From Chloroflexi bacterium OHK40 (GTDB lineage: Bacteria; Chloroflexota; Chloroflexia; Chloroflexales; Chloroflexaceae): 64,000 bases of DNA. The notes beneath the pieces were generated by a model. That model did not search any database. It saw nothing but the letters and a program-made list of their open reading frames with translations, and was not told where the DNA came from. The stretch's first letter is position 1. The number at the start of each line of letters is the position of its first letter. Where the stretch lies: NCBI GenBank assembly GCA_004367505.1, contig SFCB01000260.1:1-64000 (forward strand), given 5' to 3'. The position numbers were made by a program, and so were the translations under genes. This document shows positions 19,171-27,348 of the stretch, one piece after another.

Positions 19171-19800
19171 TTACTCGCCGCCCTCGGCGATGAGCCCCTC
19201 GACGTGGGCGGCGTCGTTGAGGCGCATGAGCCGCCAGCCATTGCGGCCAAGGCGCAACTCGGTGATCGAGCCATTGTCGAGCCACATGCGGCCGAAGTTG
19301 GCCAGATCGAGGCCGATCACGTGGCAGAGGAGCGCGCGGATGGTGCCGCCGTGGGAGACGGCGACGACAACATCGCCCTGGCGGTGCGTCTCCTGGAGCC
19401 GGTTCAACGCCACCAGGGCCCGGGCCTGGAGCTGAGCGTAGCTCTCGCCGCCGATCCGCACGGTGCGGGCCGGATCACGCCGGTACTCGGCCATATGGTC
19501 GGGGAAGCGGCGGTAGAGCTCCTCTGGGGTGAGGCCCTCCCACTGGCCAACGTCGATCTCGCGCAGTTCGGGCATGGCTACGGGCGCCAGACCAAGCGTG
19601 GCGCCGATCGTTTCGGCCGTCTGCCAGGCGCGGGCAAGGTCGCTACTGTAGAGCGCCACCGCGCCCAGGGGCGCCAGGCGAGCAGCCACCCGGCGGGCCT
19701 GCTCGTGGCCGCGCTCGTTCAGCGGGATGTTCGCCTGGCCCTGGTACTGGAGCGTTACGTTCCACGGCGTCTCGCCGTGCCGTACAAAGAGGAGGCGCAT
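19171..19800 (-). CDS. Histidine phosphatase family protein (phosphoglycerate-mutase-like)
   Basis: This is a 209-aa histidine phosphatase. The phospho-accepting His lies in LLFVRHGETPWN at the N-terminus. The other pocket residues are seen in SSDLARAWQTAE, EIDVGQWEGLTPEE and VVVAVSHGGTIRALL. The size and motifs fit GpmB/CobC-type broad phosphatases; I would not assign a specific substrate. ATG 19800 has AGAGGAGG just upstream on the minus strand, so the longer track ORF (to 20094) is rejected. A TATAAT box lies 40 bases upstream (19840-19845, minus strand). PEP carboxylase follows about 200 bases downstream. Confidence 0.87.
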   Translation of the reverse strand: MRLLFVRHGETPWNVTLQYQGQANIPLNERGHEQARRVAARLAPLGAVALYSSDLARAWQTAETIGATLGLAPVAMPELREIDVGQWEGLTPEELYRRFPDHMAEYRRDPARTVRIGGESYAQLQARALVALNRLQETHRQGDVVVAVSHGGTIRALLCHVIGLDLANFGRMWLDNGSITELRLGRNGWRLMRLNDAAHVEGLIAEGGE

Positions 19801-19839
19801 GGTACTCGCTCGGGCTGATGGTGCTGTGGTGCCGCCCGT

Positions 19840-19845
19840 ATTATA
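19840..19845 (-). promoter_or_regulatory. TATAAT -10 element upstream of the histidine phosphatase
   Basis: A consensus -10 hexamer on the minus strand, 40 bases before the start codon. No good -35 at 16-18 bp spacing, so it remains a candidate. Confidence 0.4.
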
Positions 19846-19883
19846 GCCGATGTCCCGGGCCGGGTTCGACGGGTGGCGTCGCT

Positions 19884-20543
19884 TTATCCGACGCGGTCGG
19901 CTGGCGCCGGGCTCGCCAGCAGGCGCTCCAGGTGGGCCAGTTGCTCCGGCGTGTTCAGATTGAGAAAGGTATGGCCGGCCGGGTCGAGGCGGGCCAGAAG
20001 CGCGGGCTCCACGTAGGCCACGCGCAACTCGGGCAGCAGGGCGCTGAGCTGCAGGCGACCGGCGGCGATCGCCGCCTCCATCGGCGCCAGGCATGCCCGG
20101 CTGTAGATCGCGTGGAGCGGCTCGATCCCTTCGGCATTGCGGCCCCCCCCCGCTAGCGATCGCGGGACGAGCAGATCGTAACTGCGCGGGTGGGCCAGCA
20201 TTGCCGTGAGCACCGACGGGCTGAGGAGCGGCATGTCGCAGGCTACCACCAGCGCGAAGGGCTCCGCTACGGCGGCCAGCCCGCTCGCGATCCCACCGAG
20301 GGGGCCGGTGCCGGGGTAGGCGTCGCCCACCAGCCGGGCCGGTAGCCCCGGCCAGCTCTCCGGGTCGTTCAGCACCACCACCACATCGGCGCAGAGGGCG
20401 GCCACGGTTGCCACCGTGTGCTCTAACAGGGTGGGGCCTGCGGCGCCCCAGAGCCGCAGGCGGCGCTTATCGCGCCCCAGCCGCCGACTCTGGCCGCCAG
20501 CCAGGACAATGGCGCTCGCGGGAGGGTGTCCAGGGACGTGCAT
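19884..20543 (-). CDS. mobA: Molybdenum cofactor guanylyltransferase
   Basis: MobA attaches GMP to molybdopterin to make MGD, the cofactor form required by DMSO-reductase-family enzymes such as the arsenite oxidase at the left end of this window. The 219-aa protein has the nucleotidyltransferase signature AIVLAGGQSRRLGRDK, GTGPLGGIASGL, and the metal-binding VVACDMPLLSP. Toward the C-terminus it has the FLNLNTPEQL block common in MobA. The usual Met in the RMG motif is Leu, a mild change. It starts from ATG with little upstream ribosome binding sequence. It is about 80 bases before the phosphatase in the same direction, and downstream of the MBL gene beyond a strong hairpin. Confidence 0.88.
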   Translation of the reverse strand: MHVPGHPPASAIVLAGGQSRRLGRDKRRLRLWGAAGPTLLEHTVATVAALCADVVVVLNDPESWPGLPARLVGDAYPGTGPLGGIASGLAAVAEPFALVVACDMPLLSPSVLTAMLAHPRSYDLLVPRSLAGGGRNAEGIEPLHAIYSRACLAPMEAAIAAGRLQLSALLPELRVAYVEPALLARLDPAGHTFLNLNTPEQLAHLERLLASPAPADRVG

Positions 20544-20558
20544 TGATCGTGGGTGGCC

Positions 20559-20594
20559 CGCCGTAGGGACGCCGCGCGCAACGTCCCTACGGCG
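20559..20594 (-). terminator. Perfect 13-bp stem-loop after the MBL-fold gene
   Basis: CGCCGTAGGGACG and CGTCCCTACGGCG pair perfectly around a 10-nt loop, beginning three bases after the MBL stop on the minus strand. It probably ends the GH13/zincin/MBL operon. It is fully symmetric, so it could also be a palindromic repeat element. Confidence 0.6.
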
Positions 20595-20597
20595 TCG

Positions 20598-22067
20598 CTA
20601 TAGCGGCACGGTGAGTGTGTAATCAATAAATCCCTCGCCGACAGTGAAGGTGGCCGCCTGGGCCTCGGCGAGCAACTCGCGCTCATCGTCGAGGAGCGCG
20701 TCGGGGGTCTGCTCCAGACACGATCCGGGGGCCGGCGCGAGCGGCGGCGGGATGGGGTGTTCACGGTCGGAGATGATCAGGCGCCCGCGCGTGCGCTCGA
20801 TCAGCGCCTTGAAGAGCGGCTGGTGGGGCCAGGTCTGACATTTCCAGATCCCGCTGGCCCGGGCGATGTTGAGCGGGATCATCGCCACCAGATCGGGGCT
20901 GCGCATCTTCTCCAGGCCCCTGGCTCGGAGGGTAGCGTTGACGCTGCCGTGGTGGCCGACCTTGTAGAACACGGTGCGAGCAAGGAGCTCGTCGCCCCGT
21001 GTTGGGCGTGGCGTGCCGTCGGGGCCGGGCACCGTAAAGCTCAGGTCACCCCAGGAGAGCCAGCTTCCCACCTGGGCATCGCCGGGGAACAGCAGCACCT
21101 TGCCGCTCGCCACCAGTTCGATGGCGAGCACCAGGCTGGTATTGTTGGTGGCGTTGTCCAGATCGAGCGCGAGGGCACTGGCGATGTCGCCCATCACATC
21201 ATCGATTCGCCGCCAGGCTTGCTCGGGCGGGCCGTAGTAGTGCCGCGCGAAGAAATCGAATGTCCGGGCCTCCTCTTCACGAAGGCCATAGGCTTCCTCG
21301 AAGGGCGCATAGGGATCGGCGCCGGGGTCGCCCGCGTGCTCCAGAGCGGCGAAGAAGCTCTCGGCGAGCTCGGCGCGGCGCCGCAGAGCGTACACTGTGT
21401 CGGCCCCGTCGTCGCGCTCGGCGGCGTAAAGCAGGCTATTCTGCGGCGGGCCGAGCACGTAGAAGCGCACGCCCGGTAGGCCGGGCAGTTCGATCAGGTC
21501 GCCGGGCTTACAGTAGCGCGGGGTGGGCGCGACCCGGTCGCGCAGGTAGCGCATGGCTCGCTGCGGCCCCGTCTCCGTGTCATCGGCGGCGAGGGCATCC
21601 GGGTCGTCCACAAAACCCAGCAGACCCTCCAGCGCCTCGCGCGTGGTGGGGCTCAGTGTATCGCCCGAGCGCTTGAGGAAGCGGGCGAGCTTGCTGGCGC
21701 TGCGCAACTGCTGCTCGCGCAACACCTCGCCGACCGGATGGCCGGGCTGCTCCGTCCAGGCCATCCAGACCTCGCCAATATCGATGCGATCCCACTCATC
21801 GCGGGCGACATTGAAGCCCGAGAGGTGATCGCCGTGCTCGTGGGTCGCCACCACCACGTCCACCTTGCCACGGCGCCCGCGCCCTCTGGTGGCGGCGATA
21901 ATATTGCGCACGGCGTCGCGGAGTGGCTCCTCACGCGATCCGGCGAAGAGACCGCAGTCGATGACCATGGTAAAGGGCGGCTCGCCAGTCCGGGTGAAGG
22001 TGAGCAGGAAGCAGTCGCCGAGGCCCTGGCGATACATGCGGATGCGTACGTTGAGCTGGCCGGACAT
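20598..22067 (-). CDS. MBL-fold (ComEC-like) metallo-hydrolase
   Basis: This 489-aa protein has a metallo-beta-lactamase fold. The N-terminus QGLGDCFLLTF followed by VIDCG is the strand pair seen in ComEC/Rec2-like MBL proteins. The metal site THEHGDH is at residues 75-81, with later candidate ligands in FPGDAQ and KVGHHGS. The insert between about 100 and 290 is unusually long and acidic/alpha-helical. Substrate is unknown; relatives include nucleases and phosphodiesterases. The gene starts 80 bases after the zincin-like gene in the same direction. No signal peptide or membrane segment is seen, so it should be cytoplasmic. Confidence 0.82.
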   Translation of the reverse strand: MSGQLNVRIRMYRQGLGDCFLLTFTRTGEPPFTMVIDCGLFAGSREEPLRDAVRNIIAATRGRGRRGKVDVVVATHEHGDHLSGFNVARDEWDRIDIGEVWMAWTEQPGHPVGEVLREQQLRSASKLARFLKRSGDTLSPTTREALEGLLGFVDDPDALAADDTETGPQRAMRYLRDRVAPTPRYCKPGDLIELPGLPGVRFYVLGPPQNSLLYAAERDDGADTVYALRRRAELAESFFAALEHAGDPGADPYAPFEEAYGLREEEARTFDFFARHYYGPPEQAWRRIDDVMGDIASALALDLDNATNNTSLVLAIELVASGKVLLFPGDAQVGSWLSWGDLSFTVPGPDGTPRPTRGDELLARTVFYKVGHHGSVNATLRARGLEKMRSPDLVAMIPLNIARASGIWKCQTWPHQPLFKALIERTRGRLIISDREHPIPPPLAPAPGSCLEQTPDALLDDERELLAEAQAATFTVGEGFIDYTLTVPL

Positions 22068-22147
22068 AGCGGTTCTCGTTGGGAGGCTTTCAGAGAGCGT
22101 GATCGTCAGGGGCCGATCGCTGATCGTGGAGGCGTCGCCAGCCAGCT

Positions 22148-24118
22148 TCAGAGGTCGCGGTGCAGCAGCGCAAACGGCTCGATCGCGGCGTTGAGCTCAC
22201 CAGCGTAGGTCTCGTGGAGGGTGAGGTCGGGCGGCCCGTTGAGGACGTAATCCACCTGGCGCGCGAGGCGGGTTTCATCGAGGATCGACTTGGCGATCGC
22301 GTAGCGCACCCGGCCCTGGCCGAGGTCGATAATAAAGGTGCAGCCGCCCCGGAAGCGAATGGCACGACCAGCGGCGGCGAGGTGGCGCCGCTGCTGGGTG
22401 ATCTGGATCACGAGCTGGTTGAGGATGGTGGCGCCGGGGCCGATACGTTGGGCCGGCCAGAGGGCGTGGACCTCGAACCGGGGGTTGCCCGACTTATCGA
22501 GGTTGAACTCCTCCAGCAGCTCGGGCCGAGCCTCGAAGGCGCGGTTCTCGCGGGTGAGGGCGAGGCCAGTTAGCTCCGAGGCGTCCAGATCGCGGATCAG
22601 CGCGCGGTACTTCGGATCGCTCAGGGCCTCCTTGATGAAGTTGTGCAGCTGCCCGCGAGTCACCTCCGTCTTACGAGCCGCCTCCATCCGGTCGGTCTGG
22701 TAGCTGGCCTCGTGAGCAAAGGACTTGAGCAGGGGGTCAATGATCGGCTCGAAGATCCGGAAGGCGGCCGGGTCCACGATCGGCCAGCGCACGCTTTCCA
22801 CGGAGAGCGATCGGACGCCCTGGGGGTAGATTCCCCGGCGGCGAAAGGCCTCGACGAAGGCCACCCGGTACTCGAAGCTGTCCTCGGGCACCAGGTCGAA
22901 GTCGGCGGTGATCAGGGCGCGCAGGAAGTCGCCGAAGGTGGTATCGATCGGCAGCATGTAGTCGATCGCGCGGATGCAGGCGTTGAGCACGTGCTGGGCC
23001 GCGCGGGCGGCCTCATCGGCGAGGCGGTTGGTGAGATCGGGGTGCAGCGCACCGCCTCGGAGCACACCGGTGCCGTCGGAGGCGATCCGGATCAGGTCCT
23101 CCACGCGCCGCCGGTAGATCGTGAGGAAGGCATCGAAGACGGCCGCCACCAGGATGGCGCCGCGCTTATGGGGGGTAAACTCGCGCTGGTAGGCGCCCGG
23201 GTCGAGCGGCAGCGGCTCCCAGGCACCGGTCTGCGGGTTGCGGTAGCCGATCGCGCTGCGCAGCGCGCCATTACGACCGGTGGCCTGGCCGAACTGCTGG
23301 GCGAGCTCACCCAGGAGATTCTGCTGGGCCAGGTCGCCACGGGTGCGGGCGATCTGGTGGCGCAACACCTCCGGAAAGGTGAAGTGCTGCATGAGGGCCA
23401 CAATATCGGCGAAGGCCTCGTGGAAGGCGCGTACGTCGGGGTTGGTGGGCTCGATCAGCCGGCGGTGTACACCGTCGAGCAGGGCGTGGGCCGTCTCATG
23501 GGTGATGATATCGTGGGAGAGGCAGCTGAAGATCGTGCCGCCGGGGAGTTGGGTGCCGGCGTTCAGGCTGGAGGCGGGGAAGTAGCCGAAGAGCAAAGCC
23601 ACCTTTTCCGGGCTGTAGTAGGCGTTGGATGAGCGCAGGGCGTGGGGGTAGATCCGCAGCCTGGCCACCGGCTCCTCTCTGGTGTAGGTGTAGCCATCGC
23701 TGGTGACGGCGCGCACGAAGCGAGGGCGCCAGGTGGCGCGGCGGCCGAGGGCCCGCTCGAAGTTGTGGATGGTCGTCATGGCCACGGTGTAGACGTACTG
23801 CTGGTGAAACTGGGGGCTGCCCTCGGAGGGCGGCAGGCCGTCCTGGGCTAGCACCAGCGGGTCATCGAGGGCCACCGGCTCGTAGCAGCGCCGGCTGGCC
23901 GGGTCCACATCAACAACCTCCAGGTACTCACCCACCGGGCCGGGCTCCAGCCGCTCCCAGGGCACCTTGAACATCACCTCATTGATCTCGACGGTGTCAA
24001 CCTGGGCGGAGAGGCTCGGGTCGAAGGCGTAGCCGCGCAGGTAGCGGTGGGGTGGGCGGGGGATGCGCAGGCGCCAGCGCTGGGGTGCGCGTTCGGGCTC
24101 TTCCGGGCTCATCGTCAT
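22148..24118 (-). CDS. Uncharacterised zincin-like protein with HETAH and HEAFAD motifs
   Basis: I do not recognise a named family for this 656-aa protein. It carries HETAH at 207-211 and HEAFAD at 233-238. This matches the gluzincin layout, where HExxH supplies two zinc ligands and the catalytic Glu, and the Glu of (N/H)ExxxD about 25 residues later is the third ligand, as in thermolysin-type M4 peptidases. No signal peptide, prodomain or transmembrane segment is visible, which is unlike secreted M4 enzymes. The rest is mixed alpha/beta without known domains. Its start overlaps the stop of the GH13 gene as ATGA, and the MBL gene follows after 80 bases, so the three form an operon. Peptidase activity is inferred from the motif only. 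Confidence 0.75.
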   Translation of the reverse strand: MTMSPEEPERAPQRWRLRIPRPPHRYLRGYAFDPSLSAQVDTVEINEVMFKVPWERLEPGPVGEYLEVVDVDPASRRCYEPVALDDPLVLAQDGLPPSEGSPQFHQQYVYTVAMTTIHNFERALGRRATWRPRFVRAVTSDGYTYTREEPVARLRIYPHALRSSNAYYSPEKVALLFGYFPASSLNAGTQLPGGTIFSCLSHDIITHETAHALLDGVHRRLIEPTNPDVRAFHEAFADIVALMQHFTFPEVLRHQIARTRGDLAQQNLLGELAQQFGQATGRNGALRSAIGYRNPQTGAWEPLPLDPGAYQREFTPHKRGAILVAAVFDAFLTIYRRRVEDLIRIASDGTGVLRGGALHPDLTNRLADEAARAAQHVLNACIRAIDYMLPIDTTFGDFLRALITADFDLVPEDSFEYRVAFVEAFRRRGIYPQGVRSLSVESVRWPIVDPAAFRIFEPIIDPLLKSFAHEASYQTDRMEAARKTEVTRGQLHNFIKEALSDPKYRALIRDLDASELTGLALTRENRAFEARPELLEEFNLDKSGNPRFEVHALWPAQRIGPGATILNQLVIQITQQRRHLAAAGRAIRFRGGCTFIIDLGQGRVRYAIAKSILDETRLARQVDYVLNGPPDLTLHETYAGELNAAIEPFALLHRDL

Positions 24119-25599
24119 GGCGTCGGCTCCGTGGGTGTGGCAACGAGGATGTGAGCGCCCCAGGCGGGCACGTCGACGAAGAGCCCCTCAGCTTGCAGGC
24201 TGTCGCCCGGGTGGGTGAGGAGCAGGTCGTTCAGGGCGTCGGCGAGTTGCCAGCGACGGCCGGCAAGCTCGGGCCAGGGCAGGGCGATTCGGCCCTGGGC
24301 GGGGGCGCCGCTATAGTTCACCACGATGGCGGCCCAGGTGGTGGGAGCGGCCCAGCCCCAGGCGATCAACTGCTCGGCGCTCCGGTTGTCCTCCCAGCCG
24401 GATACATCACAGCGCCGCCACTCGCCCTCGCGCAGAGGTGGGAGGCGCAGGGCGGCGAGGAGTTGGCGATAGAAGGCGGCGATCTCCGCGTCCGGGGGCT
24501 CGGCGGGGCGGCGCCCAAGAAAGACTGGCACGCGCACCCGGCGGCCCTCTAGCTGGCCCTCGTGGATGAGGCGCATGCCGGCCTGCGTGAGGACGGCCAC
24601 GGCTGCCGCGCGCTGGCGCTCACCGAAGACCGTTGCGGCGCGGGGCTCGTCGTGGTTTTCGATGAAACGCACGAGCCGGCGCTGGTAGTCCGGGTCGGCG
24701 TGGAGGTGGCCGCGCACGCTCGCGGCGCCCTCGTGGGCCAACCGGTCATAGAGACGCTTGTCGTAGCAATAGTCGAAGCCGAGCTGCTGCAGCGCCCACT
24801 CGCGGTCCCAGTAAGCCTCGGCCACCCAGACGAAGGACGGGTGAGCCGCGCGCACCGGAGCCATCACCTCGGCCCAGTATTCCGTGGCGGGCGGCGGGCC
24901 GGCGCGCTCGCCCCAGGTCTGGGCGAAGATGTCGTTCATCACCAGCATGGCCATATCACAGCGCACCCCATCGCACTGAGCGGCAAGATCGAGCAGGGTC
25001 GCGCTGGCGGCGGCGCGGAGGCCAGGGTCGAAGGCATTCAGCTGCACAACGTCGCCCCAGGGGGCGAAGTAGGGGTCACGGCCACGGGCGAGCACGGCGC
25101 GGCCAACGCGTAGGAACTCGGCCGGGGCCCGCTCCAGGTCGGCGGCATCACCCTGAATGAAGAAGGCGGGGTGCTCCGTTGCCCAGGGGTGGTCGGGGGC
25201 CACGTGGTTGGGCACGAAGTCGAGCAGCAGGCCGAGGCCACGGGCGGCGAGGGCCGCGCGGGCGGCGGCGAGCCCGGCCCGACCGCCCAGGCGCTCATCG
25301 GCCTCGTAGCGGCGTACGCAGTAGGGCGAGCCCACGACATCGGCGGGACCCATGCCCGGCAGCGCGTGGCGCAGATCGGTCATCAGCGGCTCATCGGCCA
25401 GGGCGATCGCCAGGCCGGCCGGGCTGCGCTCCCATACCCCCATCAGCCAGACGGCGTCGGCCCCGGTTGCCGCCAGCTCGTCCCAGGCCCTGGCCGGGAC
25501 CTCAGCCAGGCTCAGTGGGGCGCCGTGGCCGCCGGCGAGCTCGGCCAACCAGACCCAGGTATTGACCTCGTAGACCAGCGGCTGTGGCGGAAGCGGCAT
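24115..25599 (-). CDS. GH13-family glycosidase (alpha-amylase-like)
   Basis: This is a 494-aa alpha-amylase-family enzyme with the four GH13 regions in order: DFVPNHVAPDHP (I), GVRCDMAML with the nucleophile Asp (II), WVAEAYWD with the acid/base Glu (III) and FIENHDEPRA (IV). The catalytic triad is complete. A C-terminal beta-domain follows from about residue 400. There is no signal peptide, so it probably acts on internal alpha-glucans or related sugars; specificity is not readable. I chose ATG 25599 (MPLPPQP), preceded by GAGGTG; the track start at 25617 is TTG. It is the first gene of the GH13/zincin/MBL operon and its stop overlaps the next start. A TACAAT box is 40 bases upstream. Confidence 0.9.
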   Translation of the reverse strand: MPLPPQPLVYEVNTWVWLAELAGGHGAPLSLAEVPARAWDELAATGADAVWLMGVWERSPAGLAIALADEPLMTDLRHALPGMGPADVVGSPYCVRRYEADERLGGRAGLAAARAALAARGLGLLLDFVPNHVAPDHPWATEHPAFFIQGDAADLERAPAEFLRVGRAVLARGRDPYFAPWGDVVQLNAFDPGLRAAASATLLDLAAQCDGVRCDMAMLVMNDIFAQTWGERAGPPPATEYWAEVMAPVRAAHPSFVWVAEAYWDREWALQQLGFDYCYDKRLYDRLAHEGAASVRGHLHADPDYQRRLVRFIENHDEPRAATVFGERQRAAAVAVLTQAGMRLIHEGQLEGRRVRVPVFLGRRPAEPPDAEIAAFYRQLLAALRLPPLREGEWRRCDVSGWEDNRSAEQLIAWGWAAPTTWAAIVVNYSGAPAQGRIALPWPELAGRRWQLADALNDLLLTHPGDSLQAEGLFVDVPAWGAHILVATPTEPTP

Positions 25600-25638
25600 G
25601 GGGGCACCTCGGGGCAAGGCGCGGGTGGGGCTGCTGGT

Positions 25639-25644
25639 ATTGTA
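25639..25644 (-). promoter_or_regulatory. TACAAT -10-like element before the GH13 operon
   Basis: On the minus strand TACAAT lies 40 bases upstream of the GH13 start codon. No clear -35 was found, so this is a candidate only. Confidence 0.35.
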
Positions 25645-25713
25645 CGGTATGGAGCAAGGGGAGAGGGGAGCGCGGCCTTAGAGGATGGTGCACCACCGCT
25701 GAGCACCACGGCC

Positions 25714-25812
25714 ATGATCCAGATTGCTCGCGAGCTCAAGCTGAGCCGGCAGACGGTGCGCGCGTCAATGCCCAGCGCCACCTTCTCTGAACACGCCCGG
25801 CCTCGTCAGTAG
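25714..25812 (+). pseudogene. Transposase helix-turn-helix fragment
   Basis: A 32-codon plus-strand remnant reads MIQIARELKLSRQTVR and ends in a TFSEHARPRQ-like tail before a stop. This resembles the internal helix-turn-helix and linker of ISL3-type transposases (IARxLxLxRxTVR, then xxFPERxxR). It lies in the 320-base gap between two minus-strand genes, has no start context and no partner sequence, so it is a dead scrap. No terminal inverted repeats are seen. The rest of this gap (25600-25919) holds nothing else I can support. Confidence 0.5.
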
Positions 25813-25919
25813 CGGAGCAGTCTGGATCTCTACGCCAGGTGCGGGAGATGGGGAAGAGCCAACCTGATTGATGGACCCTGAGACGCAGCGTGCTGCTCTT
25901 CCCCGTCCCCTGTCCCCTC

Positions 25920-27287
25920 TCAGCCACTCTGGGCTGTACTGCCCATCACCCGCTGCTCGGCCGCCCGGGTGGCCGCGTCCTCGTGGGGAATGCGGGCCGG
26001 GTTCACGCCGAAGAGGCCGACGATCAACTGCTCCAGGGAGTGCTGCAGCACGCCAAAGGAGTAGTGGCGCCTACCCAGTTCGTAGTTGTGCTCGGCCATC
26101 TGCTGGCCGATCGCGGGGCGCTCCAACAGCGCGCGCACCTGCTCCACGGTATCGTCGGTGATGAAGCCGTCGAACTCGACTACCTGGAAGCCCTTGGGGC
26201 GGATGTCGTAGGCGTAGATCGAGTAGCTATTGACCACCAGGGGCCGCCGGAAGTAGACCGCTTCCAGGAAGGCATTGCCGAATCCCTCCATGGTCGAGGG
26301 GTAGGTCACCAGGTCGGCCTGGGCGTACACATCGTCCAGGGTGTAGATCTTGCGCCCGTCAGGGGTGGTGCCGCGCGTCGGGGCTACCAGGTCACCCACC
26401 AGAGCCAGCGGCACCTCCAGCAAAGCGGCGTAGTCCCGCACGCGCCGGACGTAGCTATCACCCTCATCGCCACCAGCGTGGGAGATCACCAGGCGGCAGC
26501 GCAGGCCGAGGCGGGCCAGGCGGTGCAGCAACTCGATCGCATGCTCAATCCCCTTCCGCTGCACGATCCGTGTGGGCTGGAGGACCATGTACTCATCCGG
26601 CGCCAGGCCCAGGTCGGCCCGGAGGGTCTGGCTGTACTCGTCGGGCGGCGCGGGTGGAGCCTCGAACTCCATCACATTGGGGATGAGCAATGAGGAGACG
26701 CCGGCGCGCAGGCTGAGTTGGTGGGCGCCGGAGCTGTTGATCACTACGTGGCGGATGGAGGGCAGCTGGGGTGGGAAGCACATATTCAGATAATCCCACG
26801 CGCATCCGCTGAGAAAGCGCTTGCGCTCCCAGAAGAAGTCGTGGTGGTGCCCGATCGTCGGGAAGAGCGTCTCGCTGATAAACTCCGTCAGCGCCACGCC
26901 CAGTGGGAGGTTCATCGGGATAGCCAGCGCGTTCTCGACGATCAACAAGTCCACCTCGAAATCTCGCACGAAGGCGTAGAGCTGCTCCTTGAGGTACTGT
27001 TGCAGCTCCCGGATCAGCCGCGAGATCGCGGGTGGGCGGCGCGTCTCGGTAAAGATGGCATCCTGTACGACGCGCACCTGTGGGTGCTCCCAGAAGGCCT
27101 CCGGCACGACCCGGCTCTGTTCCGCGGGCAGGTTCGAGAGGCCCGAGAAGTAGCAGCAACGGTGCCCCATTGCCTCCAGCACGTCGGCCCACTTGGCCGT
27201 CTCCAGCGAGACCCCGTCGGTACCTGCGAAGCGCGTGGAGACGAAGCCGATCCGGCGGCCAGTGGGGGTGCGGGCCGAACTGCTCAT
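25920..27287 (-). CDS. GT4-family glycosyltransferase
   Basis: This 455-aa retaining glycosyltransferase has a GT-B fold. The N-terminal half opens with a Rossmann strand (RIGFVSTRFAGTDGVSLET). The C-terminal half has MVLQPTRIVQRKGIEHAIELL and the nucleotide-sugar binding stretch YPSTMEGFGNAFLEAV, with the EGFGN acidic motif. Acceptor and donor cannot be assigned. An AGGAGG site sits just upstream of ATG 27287. It lies 61 bases after the antiporter gene in the same direction and 320 bases before the GH13 operon, so it may share a transcript with the antiporter. A role in glycan or compatible-solute synthesis is only inference. Confidence 0.87.
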   Translation of the reverse strand: MSSSARTPTGRRIGFVSTRFAGTDGVSLETAKWADVLEAMGHRCCYFSGLSNLPAEQSRVVPEAFWEHPQVRVVQDAIFTETRRPPAISRLIRELQQYLKEQLYAFVRDFEVDLLIVENALAIPMNLPLGVALTEFISETLFPTIGHHHDFFWERKRFLSGCAWDYLNMCFPPQLPSIRHVVINSSGAHQLSLRAGVSSLLIPNVMEFEAPPAPPDEYSQTLRADLGLAPDEYMVLQPTRIVQRKGIEHAIELLHRLARLGLRCRLVISHAGGDEGDSYVRRVRDYAALLEVPLALVGDLVAPTRGTTPDGRKIYTLDDVYAQADLVTYPSTMEGFGNAFLEAVYFRRPLVVNSYSIYAYDIRPKGFQVVEFDGFITDDTVEQVRALLERPAIGQQMAEHNYELGRRHYSFGVLQHSLEQLIVGLFGVNPARIPHEDAATRAAEQRVMGSTAQSG

Positions 27288-27348
27288 CTGAAAGCCTCCT
27301 CTAGCGACTTCATGGCCATCGAGGAAGGACCAGGGCGCCGCCGCCCGC

